Numbered from the stretch's first letter, positions 48,113 through 61,354 are shown. The stretch: 64,000 nucleotides of DNA from Cytospora piceicola (GCA_023375675.1 JALQBC010000038.1:248001-312000), one strand, 5' to 3'. Program-made: numbers and translations. Notes: generated by a model from the sequence alone, not told the origin.

Positions 48113-51100
48113 CTTGAATGCTGAAGGAGGGGGAGTATGCTTGGAAGTAATGGACGATGGAGAGGACTGGTCGGATTGAGTTGTTGTTCTTGTTGTTTGT
48201 GAGTGATTAGAATAATACTGGTGGAAGTGGCAGTATTTCATGTGGCCCTGGTCTGTCAAGAAAGTTGCTGCTAAACTTGAGCGGAGTTGGAGCAGTCCTC
48301 TGCTTCTCGATTGGGCAACGAAAATTTTTCCCATGACACGGATTTCCACGCCGTCAAAGGGAACAACGTCTATTACCGGGATCCTTTCCACGTGGAATTA
48401 ATACAGCCAAAGGCTTTCTTTTTAAAATTGGTCAATGATAAGGCACCAAAATGCCTTTGTCTGATACCCAACAAGTATTGTTCACTCAAAGTTATGACAA
48501 ACGTCATAGAAGATTCTGCCGCCGTTCGCCGCTTCATGTAGATATGCTCGGGCGTTCATATCAACAACATCGGTCAACATCAGTCAAACGATGAAGCGTA
48601 CGATGTCTTTTTGCTCCTGGGCTGCCAAGATCAAGTACACCGGGCGATCTTAGACGAGGGGACACGGGGAGCAAGGCTCTCGAGAACATTATGGCAGGCC
48701 ACTCTTCCACTTCCGACCGTCGGCTTGAGCAGTCTCTTCCCCTGGCTTCATCACGGGTATGCTCGCCACCTGCGGCCCCTTTGGTGTCGCCCGCATCGAG
48801 TGGCAGGCTGTGGGAGGAGCTGTATACAGCAAGTTGCTGTGCATCCTAGCCTCGGGGATTCTCCAGTGTCACGAGGTTGCAATCTCAACGGTGGGAGTCA
48901 AAATTAGGCGGGGACGCTCGAGACGTGGTATATTGTTTGTGCCCTGTGATAATGGGGAAAGTATGTTCCGTCAAGGAAGGACGGTCAAGTCTGTGTGAGG
49001 TTGAGTTTTGCGAACACCAGGCTACACAAGCAGTGCCTTTTCCACCTCCGCTGATGGTGGGGAGCGATATGCGAGGGAATAGACGAGATCGAACAGATGG
49101 CGGAAGCAACATCCAAGGACGCCATCTTCATGGTTTTGACTTCCAAGACCACCAAACGTAAAGCGGCAGGTAAAACAATGGTCGATATGCGGGCCATGGG
49201 CGGCTTGGTTTCAGGTTTGCCATCTGTTATTGGTAGTACGGAGCTCCCAGCTGAACCAACAGCCAGCGCATCAAGCAAGTGCTGCATAACCATAACGTCG
49301 AAACTCCGGGACCTCCCTCGTTCAGCATGCAGCACCGCTATAGAAAGTTACGCGGCGGTGGTAGCCTAATTTGGCCAGCCAGATCTGATGCTTGGGGATA
49401 ACCGGGGGCCTTTCGTCTGGACTATGGCCGCAGGTGTGGCCGTTTGAAAGGTGAGCCAGCCACTGACCTTGCATCTCTTGAGCTCAATATGCAGTCCTAT
49501 GCCATGACCACCAGGTCTTCAGGGCTTCCCATCTGGATCTTCTCTCATCCGAGTAGACTTTTGGGGCCACTGCCGCTCTATCATTCCCATACGGGACAAA
49601 CGAAAACATGGATCCAGAACGAGACACTTGTGGCTCTGCCGAACCCAGGGGTGGTAGATATATCAGAAGACTGGATGAAGGAAATTGATGAGCAATGGAA
49701 AACCTAACTAAGGAGGAACGCGCCGAGAAGGTCCTTGCTGCTGAGCGTGAGTTGCTTCGCGAACACATGGGCCTTCCTCGGAAGCCCGTGGCCCTGCACC
49801 GATCTTCCAAGGAATGCAACTGGGCTCTTTATCGAGAGAGAAGCTGGTGGCGCTTATTGCAAGCTGCCCACTTGCTTGAAAATAATATCCCAAGGGAATT
49901 ATCGGCTCGCATTGGCACGGGCTTTGAACCTGTCGAGGCTGATTCGGAAGCGTGAGTAGATACAGAAACCAGATTGAAAATCAGTTTTTGACTTCTCACG
50001 TACCCTCACTGATGCGGACGATAGCTAGACTAGTTTCACATCCCATGCCCTGAAAAGATTGCCGGCTTCTCCGGCTTCGCATTCATTGACAGAGTAATCC
50101 CCGTCACGAGGAGAACATACCCCCTCAAAGGCACGGGCCATAGCAACATTGGAAGCGAGAACTACCCATGAAATGCTGACACGGAGAGCCTGGTTATGGC
50201 CTGGTAATCTCACGGAATCGTTTGTTCGACGATCGGGATGCTGTCCACCGTGAAGCTGCCCAGACCTCCAAGAACTTCGCCGACCTGGTCCGCAAGGCCA
50301 GCACTCCAATGTTTCAGCCGCCAAAGCCTGAAGGCATGGCATCCCATAGTATGGGTGCAGGGCCCTCCGGCCGAGAGCGATGGTCCCGATGACACGGAGG
50401 CGTGGAGTCTCCAAGACGAATAGCCCCGACAGCCTGAACAGTAAGCACAACTTGAGTGGGAAGCTTGAGCTTCAGAAGACCCATCGCGTACGTCTTCCTT
50501 GTCATCCCCTGGGAAAGACCACGTCTAGCGAGAAGATCGTGCATACTTGGCTCTGCGGATGGCAGTCCCGAGTGATCCAGAAGCTGACGGACCAGCTAGG
50601 GCCCAAAGGGGTTCGAACAATCGAGCGAATGTCCGCGGTGCGTATGCCTGACCTGCAGGCGATCCGTTCCTCTTAGCGTGATGTGCGATCCGCGGTTTCC
50701 CTTTCTGTTCCCAGTTCTTTCGCTTGTGTCAGCTGGTGTACTGTCGACTATGCCACTCCAGCCATCGTTCGAGGCAAGAGAAGTTCCTGGCGACTGTTAT
50801 GAGCTCTGTCCTACTGCTATCTATAGCGGAAGGCGCCGGGGTGATATCCGCGGCTCCTTCGCTTACTAGCTCTATGAATAATTGGTTTACTGCATGCTTG
50901 GGGGACATTCAATGTGACTGTATGTAGAGCTGACTGCAGTCTGGTCGGGCTGGGAACTGCAACGACACCGCGTCCGCTTGTAAACGAAGCCAACCGGTGA
51001 AGGCTTACTCTGACCCGAATATCCCAGATAACGATTATTACCGGTCATCCTGCCGTTAAGTGTACTCGTTATGTGCCAAAGAGACTGGCGTGGTCCTGAG

Positions 51101-53979
51101 CTGCGTATTGCAACGAGATTGCATAGTTATTCTGGTAAAAGATGGATGTCGCCCATGCTGCCATGTGAGCCACATGGCTGCCGTTGCTACGTCTTGGGCG
51201 TTGCAGTCTGACGTGCATACCTAGTTGCAGATGGAAGCTCACATCTCAGCCTTGTGTAACCCGAGATGCCATGTTCGGCAAGCACTCCCGCATTGCGAGC
51301 TTGAATCGGAGCTGAGATGCTGTCTTGCGAATCGGGAACAACGGAGCCTGCTAGTAGTGCTAGTAGTTGCCAGGTGCCGAGTTCTGCGCTCGAGCGAGAG
51401 AAGCTGCCGACGACAGGCGGGCACCACAAGATTGCAAAATAATATATTCGGTACCTTAGTACCCACTGGGATGGATTGCTTAGGTACCTACCTAGGGTAG
51501 GTCCTATCTTCGCGAGGCCTACAGAAATCCTCTTCAACGCCTACGCCTATATCCACGTGTCGGCAAAATAGTACTTAGCCCCCCCCTGATTACTCGTGGG
51601 GATCTTCAGTATAGCCTCATTGGCCAGGACGGATAACACCGAGCGAAAAAACCACGCGAGATCCAGTGTATCCGTGCTGGCTTGTCCCCTGAGCCTTGGT
51701 GCTGGGTTCGATCTTATCCACTGTCAAAGCCCGAAACTCCAAGGCTTTCGGATGAGTACTACCAAGCGCTTTTCTTGACTGATACTAATTAGTAGGTGGG
51801 CCAAACACTACCTAGGTACTTAGTATAATGATACCTTCATTCAATCCCGGAAGCTGGCGGCGGAGGGTCAAGACAAGGAAGAGCCCTCGACCATGGGCGC
51901 CCGACCGAACCTGCGACCACCGCCTGACAGGTTAAAAGAAGAAGGTATCTCTTCCATAAATTTGGTTCGACTACCGTGCCTGCGTGCCGAGCATCAACCT
52001 AGTAAAGCAAGAGCCATGAGGCGAACGTGGCTGCTTGGGCGTCGACTTGGCCTGGCTGCATGGGCACGCGATTGATGCAATTGATGCGGTTGATGAGCGG
52101 CGGGAAAACGTGGTTGCGGCAGTGGCCCACGGATCGCCATAGAATCAATGCAGGGTCTCCTGACACCGGAGCCAAGGAACTTTCCGGGGAACGAAGTCAA
52201 GGCGTTTCAAGCCAGGGCATTGACTAATCACATAGCCGGCTGGGCGCGGGTCTTGGGTCAACTGTCCCCGCCTCCTTCGCCGCAGAATGCACAGTACATA
52301 GTACGGATTACTGGAGGATCGCGTAGGTACAACTTGGAACCCGATAAACCTTGGAACCTAGTGTATTTTTGATTTGAAAAAGGTTTGGGAGGGACGATAG
52401 GGGCAATCTGACTGGCTGCTCGTGTCCACAACTGGCAGACTGACTGAATTTGTCTTGCCGTTGGATAGGGGGCGAGGATCCGTAATAGAGCCGGCGTAAG
52501 ATCAATTGCTGAATAAACACAGGTGCCATGATGCAGTGGTGGTGTGCTGTTCTGTTCTGTAATAACGCAGGACTCAGGGGGCTGCAGCATTCATCAATTG
52601 ATTCGGACGGCGGCTGTCAATGCCTATAAGTGACAGGACCGGGGCCATTTTATTACCTATTGCTTTGCTCCTTCAACCACGTTGACAGATTGACCGACGG
52701 GATCATGGCATCTTGGGGAGATGTCATATATGACTTTTGAGCAGTCGAATGTCAGTCGCGAAAGTCATCTTTCTTAGCCACGGATGATCTGTTGGACTCT
52801 TCCGGCCAGACTGCCAGGAGAAGACTCTGCTGGCGGTGATCGCCGGTTGGATCCAGAGCCCAGAGCTAAGCAGCAATCGGTGAGGAGCAGCAGTTCATCA
52901 TCGACGGCGATCTGTAGCGTAAGCACTCGAGACCTTCTTATACCCGAAATGAAGCATGCGAAGGTCATCAGGATCCCCGGCTGGCAACTGTGTACATAGT
53001 ACCGGCCTTTGTATTTGGTAGGATTCCACCGGCGCAACTCTGAGAGTAAATCACGAGCGAGATTCCAGATTGTTCACCATCAGTTAAAAGTAATCACCCC
53101 TTCCGTAGGGTCCGTATATCAGAGAATAGTCCTGGTTTGGCCTTCCTTTCCCAGGGTTGCATGCGACGACCTTGCGGCTGCTGCAGCAGTTGAACAAGTA
53201 CATGATACTTACAACGCACCAGGATGGGGAGAAGACTCCACAACTGGCCGCGGGTGCTGCAATGTCTTTCCCAAAGCAAAAATAGTCGTTGATGTTGATG
53301 AAGAAGTGGGTAATGAATTATGAAGATCCTGTACAATTACCGATAGCCTTCTAGCATCCTGTCAAACGCCCAGACGCCCTAAATTTTGGTTGTAACGCCC
53401 CGTTTTACAACCTCTCTTATTTCCCCCCCTCCCATTTCATACCGCGTCCAGGCTGTGTCCGGGGCCATTTTTCTGCTCGCTGCTGGTTGGTGGCAGTGTT
53501 CGATGACAGTCGACTTCGGGAGGTGTGTATTATCAATACTGTATCCGGAATCCTCTTGACTCTCTTTTCCCTATTTCCTGCAACATACTTCGTCAAGACA
53601 TACTTTTCCAGCATCATTTGCCTGCACTTTCATCCCAGCGCCACTTCTTCTCGTCGAAGCTGATGATTCCTGTTTATTGGCAGCTCCTGATTCATGTCCC
53701 ACCGATTTGATCCTGCTTCCGCTGTCATCCGTGCTTGGACCCGCCCGTCTTAATCTTGTCAACAGCCGAAGCCGCGAGAAAACCTCTCCCCTTTCGCTGT
53801 CGACCCCTGTGGTCCCATTTCTGTCGATGCCACGGAAAGCTGTACATTCGACTGCATAAAACCTCCCACCCATCCCTGCCCGCGAGGCTGTATATACGTA
53901 CTGGGAGTCGGGCTCGAGTCACGCCACATTACCAAACGAGCTTGGATAGCTGGAGCGATAGCAAACACATCACGTCACC
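48113..53979. other. Gene-poor 5.9-kb region with degraded frames
   Basis: Lies between the spermidine synthase start and the G-alpha start. Base composition is like the rest of the window, so this is not a RIP island. Apart from the relic at 49444-49955, only short overlapping frames are present. Minus-strand pieces around 50070-50544 (for example MTRKTYAMGLLKLKLPTQVV) look faintly protein-like but shift frame. One perfect TACCTAGGTA copy lies at 51809 and an imperfect cluster near 51480. The last several hundred bases should hold the G-alpha promoter and leader. Confidence 0.5.
49444..49955 (+). pseudogene. Possible frameshifted gene relic
   Basis: Two plus-strand frames overlap around 49695-49707. 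The first ends DISEDWMKEIDEQWK then a stop; the second starts at the same place and continues NLTKEERAEKVLAAERELLR and further to WWRLLQAAHLLENNIP. Together they read like one helical protein if one base is missing from the short A run in TGGAAAACC. The family is not recognised. Alternatives are a sequencing error, or two unrelated chance frames. No clear start exon could be placed; a stop lies upstream at about 49399. Confidence 0.4.
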
Positions 53980-55312
53980 ATGTGTTCCTGCTTCGGGAGA
54001 CGAAATAAGGATGAGGCCAACGCGGAGCGGTCGCAAGAGTTGGACAAGATGTTGAGGGCCGACGAGAAGAAGATGCAGAAGGAGGTCAAATTGCTCCTGC
54101 TTGGTAAGGCTGTCGATTGCCCCTATCCATTATGCGATACCATCTGGTATCGAGCCGTTACGACAGACGATGCTAACCAATGGTTGCCGTGTTGTAGGAG
54201 CCGGAGAGTCCGGAAAGTCGACGGTGCTGAAACAGATGAAGCTGATATACGCCACGGGTTTCAGCAAGAATGAGAAGCTGGAATGGAAACCCGTCGTTTT
54301 CAACAACATTATCCAGTCATTTCGCTTAATACACGATGCCATGACGGAACTGAACATCGCTTTTGAGAAGCCCGAGAGCGAGGTGCGTTGACCGACAGAC
54401 AAATATTGCGGCTTGTGACGTACATGGACTAACCCGTCATGCGAATCCAGAAATACATGGAACAAGTATTAGTCGACCACGAGCTGAGCCCTAACGAAGA
54501 CTTCCCGGCGGATTACCTCGTACCAATCAAGAACCTATGGATCGATGAAGGCGTACGAACGGCCATCTCAAAGGGCAACGAGTACGCGTTGCATGACAAC
54601 TTGGAGTAGTGAGTTGAGACTGCCAAACTCCTTAGGGGCATAGCTGACAGTTTCAGCTTCTGCGATGATTTGGACCGGTTCTGGGACAAGACCTATGTTC
54701 CCACAGATCAAGACCTCCTGCGATCACGATTACGAACCACGGGTATAACAGAAACGGTATTCGATCTGGGCCAGCTTACTTACCGTATGTTCGATGTCGG
54801 CGGTCAGCGGTCAGAGCGAAAGAAGTGGATTCACTGCTTCGAAAACGTCAACTGCCTCCTGTTCCTGGTCGCTATCTCGGGTTACGATCAATGTCTGGTT
54901 GAAGACAAGGATGGTGTAGGTACTTTGAATTTCAGCCTAAGTGGCCGTATGTGCTAACAAAACTCAGAACCAAATGAACGAGGCTTTGATGTTGTGGGAG
55001 TCGATAGCGAACTCACACTGGTTCCTCAAATCGGCCCTGATCCTATTCCTCAACAAGATGGATCTGTTCAAGGAGAAGCTGTCAAAGAGCCCCATCACAC
55101 AGCACGGCTTCACGGACTACCACGGAGAACCCGACGACTGGAAGCAAGCGAGCAAGTACTTCATGGACAAGTTCCGCGCGCTCAACCGGAACCCTGAGAA
55201 GGAAATTTACGGTCACTTCACGAACGCTACCGATACGAATCTTCTGAAGATCACGATGGGATCCGTTCAAGACATGATCATACAACGAAACCTGAAGCAG
55301 CTGATTCTCTAA
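53980..55312 (+). CDS. GNA2: Heterotrimeric G-protein alpha subunit, fungal class II (GNA-2 type)
   Basis: Five exons, 53980..54103, 54198..54382, 54451..54608, 54657..54915 and 54968..55312, giving 356 aa. All GTPase motifs are present: [19 protein letters not shown] (P-loop, split by intron 1 before AGESGKS), [15 protein letters not shown] (switch I), [14 protein letters not shown] (switch II), LFLNKMDLF (NKxD) and FTNATDTN. The N-terminus [13 protein letters not shown] lacks the Gly2 myristoylation site of class I and III subunits but has Cys residues that could be palmitoylated. That start and the [14 protein letters not shown] segment match GNA-2-type subunits as I remember them. The C-terminus NLKQLIL lacks Cys at -4. 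It should signal from plasma-membrane receptors; class II subunits have the mildest known phenotypes. Confidence 0.93.
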
Positions 55313-57068
55313 ATTTGAGGACGGACGGACCACCTCGGGATCCATATAGCACACACGAGCCTGCTTTATTCGGGGATTACACCATCCCTTACTGGAAGGA
55401 CACACCAACTTTGGAGGCATACAGGCACGCGAATATATTAATACGGTTGATCAGCGCTGCTGCTTCTTACGACGGACCATGCCGATGATGTTGTTGGCTA
55501 TTACGACCCGCACATCAGGGGTGGATGTGCTTACTTATTTTTGCCTGGAATACGGCAAAATATTCCAGGTCGTCTCACATCAGCAAACTTGGCGACACGC
55601 CCGGTCGAACAGTAATTAAATCGCAAGCAGGGCGAAATAAGCGGAATGCCAGGGATGAGGACAACTACTGCTTTTGAATCTCGAAGTCCCAAGGCATGAA
55701 TCAACGGATACGAGACACTGATAAAGCATATGGGAGAGCGTCGTGCAATCTGGCGGACATTATGCGGAGATGATTTAATTCACCGATTTGAGGCATAGGA
55801 ATGGGAGTGGCCAGGGGCTCGTCCATATTAGATGTTACGGTGAGTCGGATCCCCTTGGAGATGATGGGGGGTTACCAGACGATACCCTTTTTCGAATATA
55901 TGCTGGTCCCAAATACCCGGGGCTGAGCATCACTCAGAGCCAGGAAATCACCAGGCGAGGCCTGTACATATATATAATAAGTTTTCTCAGATACCCGCCA
56001 ATATGTTTATTTCATACGTCTCGGTCTTTTTCGGTGTTTTTGTTATGAGGTCTTGACTGGGCAGAGGTAGGGCGGAGGCAGGGCAGCATTCAGTCTAGAG
56101 CGACAGTCATGAGCAGCTTTCTCGTCAAAACTCCTGCTGGCCATATATACCTGATGATCAGCAAAACAACCCTCACAAGTGCAGAACCACTGGCTGCACG
56201 GCTGCACACTATCGCCAACCCAATGACCAGGTGCGCATAGTATCCTCAAAGCGGGCTCTGTGTCTTTTGCTGCACACCCAAGACCTGGTGGAATGAAGGG
56301 TCCCGTGTAAGTACCTACTCCAGGCGACATGGGAAAGTGAACAATCACATCGCTTTTGTGTCACGAAGATCCGAACCACTTATCTACCCGTCGGTCTATC
56401 CGTAGGGATCAGCCTTAGCAAGCTTGTCCTTGACAGCAGGCGTAACGATGCTGTGGCGTTGCCATGTTGGGTGCCCAATTGTAGGTGTCTCTGGTGGAAT
56501 CTCAGGAGCGGACCACATTTTAAGCTTTCATGTGCAGTAGCCCACAGGGGTTCCCCAGGTGGCGACACCAATAAGATACCGCCTACAACCCTGAAACCTG
56601 GGGGCGGGTCGGACCAGGGGTTGACTGGTAGACTGGTAGGGGGTGCTTTCCAACTTCTAAGTTAGTGCCCGCCTATCAACCACACGCGCCGTTACATAGC
56701 AACGCGAACTTTGGGTCTCAATTGATATTCCAAAGTTGTTCTTGGCCAGGGATGGACGTGCCTTTTTTTAAAACCCAGGATCGCTTGTATGAATACTTCA
56801 AGGGCGCTCCCGACCTCATCGCCGTCTTTTGAAGCATATCGACTTCAGCACAACTTCACACCGCGCCTTGAACAAAGTTATTAGGCATCATTCGTCTTTG
56901 TTGACTTACTTTCAGCCACAACATTGATCGCCGTGGCGTGGAAGCCTCTACCTCAAGAGCGCGAAATATGAGACCACCCTCCTGTCTAATCCTCCCCAGC
57001 AATTTCGACGACCGGTTTTTTCAGCTGGCTGTAAAAGCCTAGTATTTGGCACCTGGGCAGCACCAATT
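55313..57068. other. Intergenic region with short cysteine-rich frame
   Basis: About 1.75 kb between G-alpha and the GH3 gene, both on the plus strand. A minus-strand frame with ATG at 56330 and stop at 56043 encodes about 95 residues with a cysteine-rich middle (CAPGHWVGDSVQPCSQWFCT), but no signal peptide is seen. Another minus-strand frame near 56400-56525 starts MWSAPEIPPETPTIGHPTWQ and is 40 codons long. Neither is supported enough to call a gene. Confidence 0.45.
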
Positions 57069-60042
57069 ATGCCCCATTCAACATCCTACCAACCTGTAAT
57101 GGCTGAGTCGGCTATTAAGACCACGGCCGCCAGTCGTCCTGGGCTTTGGACCAGGATAACCGACCGTCTGCCATTCCTGCGCACCAAGCGAGGCATTGCC
57201 ATTGCGGCCATCGTAATCCTGGTTATCATCGGTGGCGGGTTGGCAGGTCTGGCTGCTTTGCACAACCGATCTTCAGGAAACGGCGGCTCGAGCGGTGATA
57301 CAGACAGCGATGGCTCTGGGGGTGGAAGTGATTCTGATGCTGTCAAGAGTGATGTGTACTTCTATGGGGATTCGCCTGCTGTCTATCCTTCTCGTAAGTT
57401 TCTGGCTCTTGGTTCAAGTTCTTCGCCCTCTATCTTAGGGCGAAGTGAACAGGAATGGCGCTGACAATTTGTGCAGCCAATATTACCGGACTTGGGTCTT
57501 GGACAGAATCACTTTCACGGGCACAGGCCATGGTTTCCAATATGACCCTGGACGAGAAGGTACAGTTTATATTCCCATTGAAGCTCTGGTGCCTCTGTTG
57601 ACGTCTCGTCGCGTGTATAGATCAGTCTGACGGCTGGAACTTCGAGCAGCACTGGCTGTGTCGGCTATCTCAACCCAATCGACCGGCTCCAATTCCCAGG
57701 CATGTGCTTCCAAGATGCTGGCCAGGGCGTTAGAGCGACCGATTTCGTCTCGTCGTGGCCTGCTGGCCTCCATATCGGTGCAAGGTAAGAAATATTCCTC
57801 CTTCCTCGTAGTCAGAAGCATGCTAATCAAAATAGCTGGAACCGAAACCTGACGCTGTCACGAGGGCTTGGTATGGGCGGTGAGTTTCGGACGAAAGGTG
57901 CCAATGTATTCCTTGGGCCCGTCGTCAGTCCTTTGGGCCGAACAGTCACTAGTGGAAGGAACTGGGAGGGTAAGTAAACCTATCTTGAAGCCCCAAGGTG
58001 TGTCTTGGCTTGCTAACTTTGCCACTTGTAGGAATCTCGCCAGACCCATACCTGAGTGGTGCGCTTGCATTTGAAACAATACAAGGAGTCCAAAGCACCG
58101 GCGTGATTACGTCCACGAAGGTGAGAGCAGAACCACGAGCTTCTAAATCCCTTCTAATCGCATATGTAGCACTTCATTGGCAACGAGCAAGAATCCTATC
58201 GCATGCCCCATGGAAACCTTGAATCCGTTTCTTCCAATATTGACGATCAAACGATGCATGAGCTGTATCTCTGGTAAGTAACATTGAACCAATCTGAAAG
58301 CGCTTCTACTGACTACCACAGGCCATTTCAAGACGCCGTGCGCGCTGGCAGTGCAAACTTTATGTGTTCATACCAGCGTATCAACAATTCTTACGGCTGC
58401 TCCAACAGCTATACCTTGAATGGTCTTCTCAAGACAGAACTTGGATTTCAGGGGTTTGTCGTCTCGGATTGGGGAGCACAGTACACAGGGATGGCGACAG
58501 CATTGGCAGGACTCGACGTCGCGATGCCTGATGCCGGTGACTTCTGGGGATCACATCTCAAGCATGCCGTCAACAACGGCTCAGTTGCGGAGTCGCGGCT
58601 CGATGACATGATTACACGGTAAGTCTGTCCTCTGGCGGCCATGAGGAGCAAAATCCACTGACTAGTCAAGTCTCATTGCTTCGTGGTATCAGCTGGGGCA
58701 GGATCAGGGATTTCCTTTACCTGGAGTTGGAATACCGCAGAATCTGGCGACACCCCATACCATCGTCGATGCCCGAAACGCCTCACACAAGTCAATTTTA
58801 CATGATGGGGCGGTTGAGGGACACGTGCTAGTAAAGAACACAAACGGCGTTCTACCACTGGACAAGCCAAGACTGCTATCCATCTTCGGCTACTCTGCCG
58901 CACAACCGGGTCAATACAACGTCGAGCCTCCTGGTGGAAGTGTGTGGACCTTTGGAGCAGAGTCCGCCGATACACTTACAGTAACGCAAGGATTCTCTGG
59001 CAACTTGACGTACCCATATCCTCAGATCGCCGCGAATGGGACCCTGTTCTGCGGTGGAGGCTCGGGGGCGAATTCGGCAGCGCTGGGTAGCTCGCCCATG
59101 GACGCACTTCAGCAGCAGGCGTTCGACGACGACACGGCCCTCTTGTGGGACTTCTGGTCAGATACGCCCAACGTTAATGGTGCCTCAGATGCCTGCTTGG
59201 TCTTCGGAAACGCCTGGGCAAATGAGGGCGCAGACCGACCTGGAGTGCACGACGATTACACCGATGGCCTAATCAAGCACGTAGCGTCCTCGTGCAACAA
59301 CACGATCGTCATCTTTCACAATGCAGGTGTTCGGCTTGTCGACCAGTTCATTGACAATGAGAACGTGACGGCACTTATCTTTGCTCACCTTCCAGGTCAA
59401 GAGTCAGGCCGAGCCCTAGTGTCACTACTGCATGGACAGTCGAATTCGTGGGGGAAGCTCCCATATACGGTGGCACACAATGAATCCGACTATGGCGACC
59501 TGTTGATGCCGGCTAAAGCAGATGGTAGATTCGCGCTGTTTCCGCAGGCAAACTTCACGGAGGGTGTTTTCATCGATTACCGCCACTTCGATGCCAAGAA
59601 TATCACGCCCAGGTATGAGTTTGGTTTTGGCATGTCGTACACGACATTTACCTATTCAAACTTCGCCATCCACAAGAACTCCACCGCCGAGACAACTGAG
59701 TACCCGACCGGCCCCATCGTGATAGGCGGACAATCGGACCTCTGGGACAACTTGGTCACTGTGACGGCGGATGTTCAGAATAATGGGGGCGTGAATGGGA
59801 CCGAGGTGGTCCAGCTGTACCTCCAGATGCCTGGATCAGACAGGCCGCGGGTATTGAGGGGCTTTGACAAGCCCTTCCTCAACCCTGGACAGACGGTCAG
59901 AGTATCATTTGACCTCACGCGGCGGGATCTCAGCATCTGGGACACCGTTGCGCAGAAATGGCTTCTGCAGAGAGGGGAGTACAATGTTTTCGTGGGTTCG
60001 AGCAGTAGAATCTTACCCTTGAACGGCAAGTTAAGCCTTTGA
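57069..60042 (+). CDS. GH3 beta-glucosidase with N-terminal membrane anchor
   Basis: Eight exons: 57069..57393, 57477..57559, 57621..57784, 57836..57969, 58032..58120, 58170..58273, 58322..58618 and 58671..60042, giving 855 aa; every junction keeps the frame. Residues 1-41 are cytosolic and basic near the membrane, residues ~43-64 form one hydrophobic segment ([20 protein letters not shown]), then a Gly/Ser/Asp linker, so the catalytic part is probably outside or lumenal (type II). GH3 landmarks are [39 protein letters not shown] across intron 5, and the nucleophile Asp in [13 protein letters not shown] (about residue 349). The C-terminal half has the second GH3 domain and a fibronectin-III-like end ([22 protein letters not shown]). 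Several N-glycosylation sites occur. It should release glucose from cellobiose or other beta-glucosides. A second ATG ten codons in is an alternative start. Confidence 0.92.
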
Positions 60043-61354
60043 GGTGGGCTGGATTGAGGAGCATTGATAAGATAGGTAAATCATGATTGAAGGGGGGTTT
60101 ACCTGGCCAAGGGGGCATTTGGCGTTCGGCGTTGCAGGGTACATCCAACCCCAAGGAAGGGGTATTAGCCAACGGACGCTGATGGTCTTGCAATTAGTTC
60201 TTGTTTAGAAAATAAAATGATGTGTCCATGGTATGCAAGGGAGGGTGGTAAGGGTGGATGTGGTCGCTTGGGAATTCTCTTGTTCGGCCATCTGGTATCC
60301 CGCAGATGTTAACTATTGTGGTGTTTCTATTGTGATGTTGATAGTGGATGCCGGAGTGAGGTTGGCAGGGCTGGCAAGGCGGGATACAGTACCTTGTCAG
60401 GCCCCAGCGGGTATTGCGGGTGGTTGGAGCCTCCCTGAGCCTTGCAACTGGGGCAGCGGCAGCGGGAAGAGACGCCTGCTCCAGCTGCCACCGAGTGACA
60501 CGTGAAGTGTAATTTCCCGCCTATGACGAACCCGCCCGGGCCCAAACCCAAAGGAGAATGACAGGAGTACTGGTACCGGAAGAGATGACTGGACATCTGT
60601 TGGTCCTGACAGTCCCGTCGCGTTATGTATGCACATGCAGATCCAATACTCCCCTCAATACTGCAGGAGATTTGTTGATCAACCGACGCCATTTTTTCTC
60701 TCGCTTGGTACGGATCCGTATTGGAGACTTTCCAAAGGGTCGCTAACCCGACAACCTGTTCACTTTCTACGCCGTTCCAGATTCAGATCCTCCGTGACCC
60801 TCAAGCCACCGGGCTACGACGATCTAAGATCCTCTCCATTCCTTCTAGCCTCTTTTCGACCGCGCTGCCCTGTGACCTAAGTACTTAAGCGCCCGGATAG
60901 CGGTTGTGAAAGAGCAGTTCAAGGCCCGAGGCCCGGGGTCACTTCATTTCGTCCTCGAGACGCAGCCGAATCGACCTTCACTTCGAGACTTTAGACGCGC
61001 TGTTGTATCCTCTCCCACACACCGACTCGAGTACCTCACGCGCCCCCGACCTCCGATACCTCGAACCACCCGTCTACATCAACGCGCCGAGTCGGTTGTC
61101 TTTGGGCATGTAGAATGAGTTTGGACATCACTTTGTGGAGTCGGGATCATATGTCGGGACCACAGAGGGACCTGCACTAGAATCGGTGTCGAACTGCAGC
61201 AAAAGAGTGGGACCTGCTGCACCTGCCTGTCGATATCCGCATCGAGGGTCGCGAGTCGCCGAAACTCCCGCCTTCATCCTACAACCTCCTTCAACCTGAA
61301 CCTGCGTGCGACGCCTCTCCCAAGGCTCGCGCGCGTCCACGAAACACATCCATC
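60043..61354. other. Intergenic region, no gene supported
   Basis: About 1.3 kb between GH3 and the kinesin, both on the plus strand. No domain in any frame. The last part, rich in CTC/CCT, should contain the kinesin promoter and leader. Confidence 0.5.

Noticed and set aside
48611..49369. Several overlapping 80-100-codon frames upstream of the relic
   Set aside because: They compete on both strands with no shared domain, start context or splice structure, so no gene can be defended.
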